Shown here: positions 27,517-39,500 of the stretch, one piece after another
How positions within the stretch are numbered: position 1 is the stretch's first letter
Layout of the letters: the number at the start of each line of letters is the position of its first letter
The notes under the pieces: generated by a model
The model's database searches: none
The model's input: the letters and a program-made list of their open reading frames with translations, nothing else
Told to the model about the DNA's origin: nothing
DNA from: a virus
Length of the DNA stretch: 58,311 nt
Reading direction: 5' to 3' (one strand)
Virus record (IMG/VR): IMGVR_UViG_3300021962_000124
Span: 1-58,311 of that record
Translations under genes and position numbers: made by a program

Positions 27517-30500
27517 TTAGTTATAATTTTTGTACTTCAATCTATTAAATCTAGAAACGCTAGCAGATGATGTAATTCCACTAAATCCATTTGAATCAAA
27601 AATTTGTGGATTTGTTCTCTTAAGATTTGTTATTTTACCCCAACTAAATTCACCATGATAATTAGAAGTACTAATAAATCCACCCACAAAAGTAGTAATT
27701 CCAATATAATCAAAAGTATAAAGTGTGGAATCGAAGAAAATTGAGGTAGTTCCAAATCCAACAGTGCTTAGTCCTGAAGTAGATTCAACTATAGAAGTTA
27801 CTCTCACTACATGAGTATTTCCAACGCCAGGAACATTTTTATACACAGTTTCGATTGAATTTACTTGATAAATTCCATCTGCGTTTTGTGTGGATAATCC
27901 AATTATAGTACCATCATTTCTCCAAGTATAGAATCCAGTGCTAGCAAATCCAACATTAGAATTTTTTACAACGAAGAAGTCATTGACTTGAATCTGACTT
28001 AATGTTACTGCTGTTCCAACAATTTCAGAATTTCTTAAATAAGAATCTGTTGGTATATGAAGATCAAAAATATTATAATCTAAAGTTGGCATTCCAGATT
28101 TTGTCATCGTGGAAATTCCATATCCAACGATTATTCCAAAATCTCCACTGTAAGTAACATTGTCTATAATTTCATATTCTAAAGCAGGTGGTTCTATTAA
28201 AACTATTGGTGGGTTTTGAGGGTCAAAACCATATCCACCATTTTCTACAGTTATCTCAGTAACAGATCCATTTTTACTAATAGTTGGATTAATTGTAGAA
28301 TATCCAAATCTTCCAATTGTCTTTAACTGAGATTCTGTTATATTCGCTTCAAAATCAACAACACAATTAAATTTAGGAGAAACTAATTTTGGATCATCAA
28401 TCGTCAGTATAGGCGAATTTAGATAATTAGAACCTGGATTTGTTATTGTAATGGATGTTATAGTTCCTCCAACTCCAATGCTAGCAATTCCTACAGCAGA
28501 GGAACCAATAGAGGGAGATGATAACGTTATTGAAGGTTCTTGTTGATAACCATATCCGCGATTAGTAATAATAACATCATCAATTTCTCCATTACCATTA
28601 ATAATGGCGATTGCTGTTGCTGTGGCATCTCCAGGTAAAGAACTCAAGTTATAAATTCCAAATTCATCAATTGGAGAAGAAATCGTTACTGTAGGAGCGA
28701 CTGTATAACCATATCCAATATTTGTTACACTAATGGATTCAATTGTTCCATTAAGTCCAACTGGAGAAATTGTTACTATAGGAGCAGATGTGTAACCATA
28801 TCCATTATTTGTGATAGTTACATTGGAAATTTGTCCGTTTTCATCTATGGTAGCAACTGCAGTCGCTGTGGCGTCTCCCGGCAATGTGCCTAAATCATAA
28901 ATTCCAAATTCATCAACAGGAGAAGAAATTGCTATTGTGGGGGCAGATGTGTAACCATATCCAGTGTTTCTAATAATGAGATTATTTACTATTCCAATAG
29001 AAATATCGGGATCAGAAAAAGTTACATCGGGAGTATCAATATACCCAGATCCTTCATATGTTATAGTTATAGTAGAAATTTGACCATTTTCATCTATATT
29101 AGCAACTGCTGTTGCAGTGTCTCCAGTTTCTGATGAAGAAATTGTTATAGTGGGGGCATTTGTATATCCATTACCATATTCTACTATTTGTATATTATTT
29201 ATTGTTCCCTCATCGGAAACAGATGCAATTGCTTCAGCACGTATAGCTATATTTACAGTAGATATTGCCTCGGCATCAGAGTAATTGGCAAGAGTAACAC
29301 TTGCAGTTGCAGTTGCACCTAAAGGAACTTCTGGTGTGGAGAAAGATACATTAGGTGCTACCGTATAACCATACCCAGGATTAGTAATTACAATATTATC
29401 AACTCCTAGAGATTCACTTAAAACAGCATAAGCTTCCGCCTTTATTAATTTGGGATTAGATACAGAAATACTAGGAATAGATGTGTATCCAGATCCACCA
29501 TCTAAAAGATTTATGGAAGTTATTATTCCATCAGATGAAACTGTAGATGTCGCAGACGCAGAAACTAAAGATTTTTGTGTCACTAAAATTATTTTGTTTT
29601 GTGGTTTTTCACTTCCATCAAAAACATACTCCTCTCTACTATCGAAGAAAGTTTTTACGCTTTCAACATAAATCGTTGATGTTTCAATTCCTACGGTTTC
29701 TATTATGTTTGTAGATGGTTGAACATAAGGTTCGTAAATTACTCTATCCTTTCCAATTGGTTTATCATTTATAAAGAGATCGTCAGTTTGACGGCACCAT
29801 TTCAGTGGTCTCAGCAGACTTATGTTCTCAGATACTCCTGGACCAGGATATAAGTTTGTTTGTAGGGAATCTGAAGAAATAATATCAATAACGAATCTTT
29901 CATCCTGAATAAGATTTTCATTTTCACTTGATAGTTTTACATCGTCTCCTACTTTAATTGTTTCTAGTATATCAGCATCCTTAGTATCTACATTAATTGT
30001 TCCGGAGTAGAATAGTATTTTTGATTTATCGCCTGGTTTTGGTGCTTCAGAGAAAGTTATTCTACTTCCTCTCTTAAATGTGTATCCTTTACCTGGAACC
30101 TGGAGAACATCATTGATGAAAACTAATAAAGTTGCCTGAAGATCTAGATTCGATCCTTTTTTGGCTTCTAAAGAAACTCTATTTCCATCAATAGAAAATG
30201 GAAATATTCTTCTTTTTCCATCAAATAAATTATCCAAATGATCTATTACTATTAATCTCCCAATAGTCCAACAACTAATCTTATCATTAAATACCTCATC
30301 AACTATAATTTGGAACTCTGAGAAACTAGATGAACCTGTAGTGTTAATACCCAATGTTCCGCCAGTAGAAATAGTCAAGATATCTCCACGCTTGTACCCA
30401 TATCCAAGATTTTTCATTTCAAAAGATATTACACTTGAACCTTGTCCAACTACAATATCTACTTTTGCTCCAGTTCCAACCCCAGCTTGTGATTGAGAAC

Positions 30501-33500
30501 TATAAACTAATGGAAGATTTGCATACGACAATGGGGAGTCAAAAATAACTGTCGGAGGATTTGTATTTGTGTATCCTATTCCTGGATTTGTAATAGCAAC
30601 ACTAACTACATTTCCACCAATCACAGAAGCTATGCCAACATAGTGGATGCTTGAATTCTCTGTTTTAACTCCTACATTAATAGATGTTTGAATTCCGCTT
30701 CGATAACCAGAACCACTATTTCCAATACTAATAGATTGAATTGTACCTGCAGCGGATACCACTGCAGTTCCTCCAGCAGATACCAAAGGCTGATAACCAA
30801 AACCAGTTGAAGATCCTGTAGATAATATAATTCCTCCTCTAGGAATACTCGCAGTATTTACATCAGAATCTTCTGATACAGTATTTCCCACAAAAGTAAT
30901 AGAAGTAATTCCACTATTTTCGGAAAAATTATATGAACCAACAAAACTAACGGAATTTGGTTCTTGAAGAATACTGTTTATTAGTAAAATACCATTGTCC
31001 GTTGATATTCCAGTAATATTTGATTGATTTGATTTTAATGTAAAGATCGTTCCTATTCCGTTAAATTGCTCAGAAATATCATCAACAATGTAATTTGTAC
31101 TATATGGTTCATTGGTAGTATCTTTTACTCCCGATCTCAAAAATACTCTACCTGAGAAAGAAGAACTTGTTGTTATTCCAACCCAATCAGTTTCATATGG
31201 ATATCTATCATCAGATAAAGGAATTTTTCCATAAGGAGCAGATTCAAAATAAATTCTATTATCTACAATATTATAATCTGCATCAATTTTTCTAACCAAT
31301 GTTGAGGATGAGTGTGTAGATATTCCTGTTCCCAACCAAGGTCTAATAACAGATAATTTATTTGTACTTCCAATACCAACGGAAGCAATCTTCATAATTT
31401 CATCATCAATCTTGACTAAATCTCCAGTTAAGAAATTTTTGGGGTTATTGACATATATTTCATATGCAAAGAAGCTAATATTTTGAGAAAGTAAAGACGT
31501 TGTTGATGTTGATACTATTGGTTGCTGTATTACATTATCAATGCTTATTAAGCACTTATTAATTTCATTTTGTGATTCAAATTTATTACTTCCAGTTCCA
31601 ACAGATGTTAAAGTTAAAACCTCTGGTACTGTCTTAAGTGCATTTTCTGACGAAGATGCAAATCGTATGTCTTGATCATTTAATTTTACAACATATAGAG
31701 TTGGTGGTAATTTATCTGTATTACCTATTCCAGAAATATAAGTTGTAGCTATTCCTATTGGTCCTTCAAAACTAACATAAGAAATTTTTTCTCCTGTTAC
31801 ATAGAAATGATCTTTTAATCTTACTTTGTTTTCATCAATTTTAACTATACTTGTATCACCACCATCAAAATACTTATGGAAAATTGGAGTGTTGTTGTGT
31901 GTTAGATAAAAATCTTTTTTAATATCATTGTGTGTTCCTTTGTATATTCCATAATCATAATTTAATGATCCATTTGTCAGTGATATTTCTTTGTTTTCCT
32001 CTTTTAGTCCCAAATCGACAGCAAATACTTTTACATCAGATTCTATACTTGGATTTGGGGTAAAGTAAATTTTAGTGTTGTTTCCATCAACACCTGAAGT
32101 GATAATGCCCAGGTTTCCATTAGTTTGAACTAGACCAAATTCTGTTGTATATGTTTGCTCTTCATATGATGCCGATATAAATTCAGAAACTTGATAATTT
32201 GAATTTGTCTTATCTTCAATACTGACAACTAAGTATGTTGCGTCATATTTACTATTAGGGAAAGATGATATTATATTAGCAGTTGGAGATCCCGATGATG
32301 CTATTTGAGTTGATGTTGATTTTACTAGACTTCCACCAAGTTCAGTGGATCCAATTCCGGATTTAGATGCATCAGATAAAGAAACTTTGAAAGTATTTAC
32401 AACATAATCAGAAGTGGTTTCTTCATATGGAGTTAGTGAAATTATTACTTGATTATTAGATATCTGTGCATCATAGTAACCTATTCCACTAGATGATTTT
32501 GTCAATAAAGTATTTGTAGTGACTTGTCCATAATCAACAAAATAGACATTAGTACCATCATGTACGTATGTCAGCTCATCAATTTCATAATATGAATCCG
32601 AATCAATTTGAACTAATAATTTGGAAGATCTCAGACTTGTTGAAATGCCTACAATTTCAAAAGAAGAACTAGTTCCACTGGGAATAGTAGTGGTTGCCGT
32701 TCCAACCTCTACCGAGTTACCTAAATTAACATTACCAATGCCGCTGACAATATCATTTAAAGTTAGAGAGAACAACTCTACAGTGTAATCATTGTACTTT
32801 GTTTTAATTGGGTAAAATAGTAGATTGCCTACATTTCCTGTGATGTTAAAATCAAAAGATCCAATATAATCAGAAACATTAATAAAACCATATTGGTTTA
32901 TAAATCCGTTAGTGCCATTGTGTAATAACGTAAGAAGTCCTAACTCTCTTTTATCAAAGAATCTACGATCTTGTACAAATGTTAAATATTTTTTTGATCT
33001 TGTCTTCGATAAATCAAATCTATCAACAACACTAAATTTAGTCACCCTGGGATTGCTGTTAAAATTATCAGAAAAATCATCAATCATTAAAACTTTGTTC
33101 CCTTCAGATTCAATATAATCTTGTATAATTTCTGAATTGAATATTATCTCATCTGATTGAATTAGTTTATCTACGTATAAATTATTTTCTGAACATAAAT
33201 CAAAATCAAAAACGCAATTAGTATCTACAACATTGGAAAAATCAGCTATACCAACAAAATCTCCCCCATTTTGATCAGTATTAATGCCAATATTAGTAAT
33301 ATTTTCTACCTGCAAATCACTAAATTTCTTAAACCCAGCAGTATGATTTAATGCACTTACAGGGTCATTCCAAGTTTCAAAATCTTTTTTAGATTTTAAA
33401 GAGTATGAAAAATATTGATAATAATCACTATCATGCACTCTTTGGAACTGATTATTTAAAAATCCAGTCTCTTTTTTCCACCCCTTTCTATTTTTAGATG

Positions 33501-36500
33501 TGGAATCAATTTTATATTCAGATTCAAATTTTACTACATCTTCAACAATTGCAGTAGAAGCAGATGACTCCCCTATTACTTGATCACCAACTACAAAATT
33601 GTCAAGCGTGGAAATCTTCATATAATCATTGATAGAATTCCAAGATTCTAAAACTCCAACTTTTTGTGAAGTAAGGATATTTTCTCCTTTATAAAAAATA
33701 TTCTTTTTGAGAGTAGATTTAAAAGTTGGGAAATATGATTCTGGAATAATTCTTGCGGAAGAAGAATAAAATTCATTAAAAGATCCGGGAACTTCATCAC
33801 TTCCCAAATATGTTGTAAGATCATAAACAACATTTGCAGGAGTGAGACTTCCTGGACCTCCTCCACCTAATTGAGGATCTACACTTTTTAGAGTGAATAG
33901 TGCATAGTTATAATTTGATGAGTTGTATCCTTTTGCAGTTGTTGTTACTCCAACACTTACACCTTCTATTAATACTTTACTTCCGATTTCAAATGGAAAA
34001 TCTTCAGGGTCACTAAAACTCTTTTCTAAAGAAACAGTAACTTCTTTACTTGAAGAGTTGAAAGAAATATTACTTATCTTAAATCCATTAGAATTATTGA
34101 TTGGTAAAATTTTGGGAGGAATTTCTGATAAATTAGTTGGATTTTTTAAAATAGTTACCTTACTTTCATTTAAAGAAAGTTTTAATTCGACATCTTCAAT
34201 TAAGTTATTGGTAACGCTATCAATGACTATGAGGTTTGGTGAATAATTATAATTTACACCTCTGGAAATTAAATCGATAGTATTAAATGAATATAATGAC
34301 TTTATCTTTAAAATATTTAGGAATGTGGTAGTTGGCCTAATACTATAATCCGAGGAATATTTAAAACCAATATCATACAGACTAGTAGTTTTAACTTCAC
34401 CTATGGTTTTTGTTTCTGGAAGTAAAATTGCACCATCTCCATTAGTAGAAGATATTGATGTTATTCCAGGTAAAACAGAGTATCTTCCAGAGTTTTTCAA
34501 TAAAACATCATGTATTGGTCCTTGTGCAGTCTTGGAATTTGTATAATATTCGACATTATTAGTATATTGATGTTCTTCCGGATAATCTGCAAGATTGTAT
34601 TCGAATGAAGTCGAAGATATTCCAACAACTTCATGCTTTCCATTATACTTACTCTCTAAAAGAATAATATTATTAGCACTAACAACCTCTAAATCCCTTG
34701 CAATTTCTTTTTTAATGCTTGGAGCAGAGTATTTTGGCACTAAGTTATAGTATAAAACATTAGGTGTTTTATCTAAGTATTTTAGAATAACTTTTGCTGT
34801 AGAATCAATACCAATTCTTCCTTCTTGAGTGACTTCAAAAATTTGAGATGATTTAGAACTTTCAAACTCTTTATTAAAGGTAGCATCTTCAAATAGTTTA
34901 AAATCAAACGCAGAATGTGTTGATATTCCCCCAACTCCACCAACATATGATAAAGAAGAATTTGATAGATTAAAAACTAGAGATTGATATCCATTTACTC
35001 TTATTGGTGGGTTTATAGCAGAAATAGTTCCTGAGGTTGATGATGTTATATTAATTTCCTCTGGAATAACTTTTGTTGCTTTATAATAATTTTCTGCTAA
35101 TTTTACTCTATCATTATCTATTGTTATTAGATAATACATTTTATTGTTCTGCAATCCACCAGCAGGAGTGTTTGCTGTGTATAAAACCTTCTGTCCTGTT
35201 ACATAATTATGATTTTTTATGTTAATAATATTTTGTTCGATGTTGATAGTAGAGAATGATCTTGGATTGGCTACAAGTCTTCTATTATAATCATCATATT
35301 GAATATCAACCGATGTGGAAAGACCCGAATTTACATCAATAGTAATTTCATCCTTTAGAGATAGTCCATGAGTTTGTGCTGTAGAAACAGTAACTACGTT
35401 TTTACTTACTTGTCCTCTTAATGTATTTTGGTAGTTTGTTTTAAAACTATGAATTACACCAGAACCAATAGAATTGAAGTATAAAGTTCCACTTGGAGTA
35501 GATCCAACTCCTACAAAAGTTCCTATCGATCCAATACCAACTTTAATAGTTGAAATACCAATCAAATCATTTGAAATTTTTGCAACATAAACTGTTGAAT
35601 TTTCTTGCAATGAAAAAGTGGATGTACCATTAGTTGAAACTCCAAGTGGAGTACCGCCATTGGATGAATATGTTAAAGAATCCCCTGTGTTTAAATTGTG
35701 ATCTTTTACGTAAATAGTTTTTGTTGGAATTTCTAAAATATTCCATTTATTCGCATATGCAACAACTCCTACTCCAGAAAGAGAAGAAGAATCAAAATCA
35801 ATTTTAATAGAAGTTTCTCCTATACCAATAATTTTTTTCTTTGTTGTATTAAATGATACATCAGTGGAATTTACGATGTCAATGTATCCACCGGATTTGT
35901 AGTTATTAATATCTGAAATTTTATTAAAGAACAAGAAGGTTGTTGTTCCTGTTCCAATAGATACTTGACTGTTAAAATCATTAAGATTTACAAAAAATAT
36001 TGAATTGATTCCAACACCAGAAGTAGTTCCCAGTCCAACGGATTCTGAAGGATTAAAATAAATTTCTCTATTAAAATCAAAGTTATAAGAAGTAGAAATT
36101 CCAAAATTTAATTTAAACTTCTTGGGTTTTTCTGTTAAAATTACTCCAGAGGAATGTGCTAATCCAACAGTGCCGTTTTGATTACGAAGAACTCTTATTC
36201 TAGAAGATTTTATATCTATATTTAAAATTTTAACTTCCTCACCCTCAATGCTGTAAATATCATTTTCTTTTACGTTTGGATAACCAAGATTTCCAAATAC
36301 ATTAAAATATGTTACTGTTCCAGTAGAAGCAGTTGAACCAATATCAGAGAATAATACTAACTCATTAGTATCAACATCTATTTTACCTGTTTTCTTGTAA
36401 TCATACTTTCCGGTAAATGTAATTAAATCATTTCCAATATAATTATGTGGGACAGTTGTAAATCCTAAGAAAGTGTTTTCGTATGGATAAAACTCAACAT

Positions 36501-39500
36501 TATCAAATGAAGAGGTAGCAACACTAATACTTGATACTGATTTACCTTGCAATTGAGAAACAACAAACTTTGCATTATTTTCACCAATTCCTTCGGTGAA
36601 AAATACTCTATCACCAATTTTATAATTTGATCCACCTGTCACTATTCCTATAGAATCTACTCCACCAATTGAAGTAGATTTAACCTCAGAATTTTGGGGT
36701 TTTATGTCATTTGAATTAAAAATATATCCATAAGAACTATTTTCACTTAAGAGGTTGTAAGGAGTTGTATTTCTTTTCCAACCTATTTCATTAATATCGA
36801 CAAAATCTTGATTTGAAGAAAATTCAAAATTATAAGATATTGGTTTTGATTTAAAAGTATCTCCTATTGCATATGGGAATGTTGGCTTCTTATAGTTTTT
36901 TACATTAATACCAAAGTCTTCATTTACATCTATGCAAGTAAAATAAGCATAAACCCCATTTGGATATTCTGGAGTTACGCAAAATCTTCCATTATGTTCA
37001 TCCAAATCTCCATTTCCAGTAAATTCATAATCTTCCACAAATATACCCAAAGGATACAATGATGTATCTGGACCATTTTCTCTTGACGTTTTTTTAGAAT
37101 ATCCAGATTTTAATGGTATAATGTTTCCTCCAGTTTTTGTTGAAAATCCATATGGACCGTAGATTGGATTTCCATCATAAGCCCATCCTATTATGGGTGA
37201 ATGTGAATCGGAAATAATTTCATTATTGTTTTCATCAATTTGTAAATCTTTTGAATAAAAAGGTTTTCCATTTAGTGTCTTAACACCTAAAACAATCTTT
37301 CTTAGTTCTCTAGGAGAATACGCATGAGTATATTGTAGTCCATAATTACTATTTGCTCCAGAGTATAAAATTCCATCATCATCTCCTATAATATCTTGTC
37401 TAGAGGAAGATAATAACCTCTCAACAATATTAATTTTCCAAGGAGTTATTTCTGATTCAAATTTAGCACCTTTTCCAGATACATTTACTAATATTGAAGT
37501 ATCTTCTTGTTTATATCCAAGTCCTCCATGAATTATTTTTACATCAGACAACGCACCATTGGAAAAAACAGGAGTTAAAACTGCCCCCGATCCACTACCA
37601 ACTACTTCAATATTGGGTGGGGAATTATATCCATCTCCAGGACTGTTTATAATTACATCTACTATTCTTCCATCAGAAGAAACTATGGGTTGTAATTGTA
37701 TTCCAGATCCAGAGTATAAATCAAATAAAGGTTGTCTATTATGATTTAAAATTTGCTCCGATCCATAGTTATTGCCACCAGACTCTAAAAATACTGATTG
37801 AATTTTTCCTCTAAAAACTGGTTGAATAACCGCATTGAAATTTTGCCCAGATAAAGTTGAAATTCCAATTTTTCCAGTAACAGAGACTTTTATTTCTGGA
37901 TAATTAAATTTATGAACTCCTTCGCCTTTTGATGTAAAATCAATGTACTGCAAAGTATCATAATAAAAAGATTGCACTATTCCCGAAGTTCCTATTCCAA
38001 TTTGAGATAATTTAAATTTATCGTCATCAACTTTAGTGACATAATATGAAGTTGAAGATGATAAACCACCAATGGGAGTTTGTGTTGCATTATAAACTAC
38101 TATTTCTCCACTAGAATATCCATGATTTTTAATTGTTACTGTATCAGTTGCTGTATTAATTCCAACTACTCCAGTAGAAGTAAATTTATTCTGATATCCA
38201 ATTCCTGGATTTTCAACTGTTATTGATGATATTTTTGTTTTCTTGATTTTTGATTTAAAAGAATGATTTCCAACTCCATATGCAGTTAATTGTATTGTAT
38301 TTGTTCCATTCACTGCATCATCGAATGATGGATGCAATTTTACAGTATATTGATCTTGAATAGAAACAAAATAAGAAGAATTTGTCGTTAATCCACTAAC
38401 AGATTGCTGCCCACTTGTTTGGTAAATAACTTCTTCAAAATTTCTAAACTTGTGATATTCTGAAAAAGATATTGTATTAGTTGGATTTAGAGTAACTAAT
38501 TCTGCTTTAGATTGCGAATTGAAAAATACTTCATGATCATAAAGAGATAAATTTGCACGGGCTGACGCTGAGTTTCCATTACCTCCCGATATTGTTATAA
38601 CAGGTTCTTCCAAATAGTCGAATCCTGGATCAATTATGTCAATTCTCTCTAAGGAACCAACTACTGAACATTTTGCAGTAGCTCCAGTTCCTATAGGATC
38701 TACGATGTTTAAGATTGGGGGATTTATAACATCATACCCATCTCCAGGTGCAGTTGTAAATATTCTCTTTATTGGACCATAAAAAACATCATCCTTAGAC
38801 TTATAATTTAATAACTCAACACCATTTACAAAAATACCAATAGGTTTGGAGTGTGGAGTCTGATATATTTTTCCATCATATTGTGAATCAGATATTTTTC
38901 TGAGTAATTTTTGAGATTCTAAAGTTTGTGTATCTAAATTTCTAAAGGTAAATTCTGCATTTTCAAATTTTGAATTTACTGCAGTTCCATCTAATGCAAC
39001 AAAATTATCAGTGAATATGTTATCTTTACTTCTTGCTATTTTTACTTTAGTTTCGCTAATTGTTTTTATAAAATAAACACCAGTTTGTAAACCTAAAGTA
39101 TCATTTTCCGATGGTTTATATACTATTGAGTCTCCAGTATAAAATCCATGTTTTTGTTGAAAATCTATGGTAGTTCCCTTTTTTAAATCATTTTCATCAT
39201 CTGGGGTAAATGTACCACTAAAAGTTATTGATCTATCATTTATTTTTAATCCATCTGATAAGTTATTGTATGATGGAAGAGATGATGAAGCAACGTATAA
39301 AGAATTATCAACATCATCAAAATAAACGTTTTGAACATTTGATAAGTACTTATTGGATTTGGAATAATTTGATGTATTTGTTTTTAATAATTCTTTTTTT
39401 ACAGTGTACTTTAGAGTATCTGATAGAATTGCATCATTTCCAAATTGAACACTAAAAGAAGTTTTATTTGTGAAAGAAATAACCTTTCCACTATATAATT

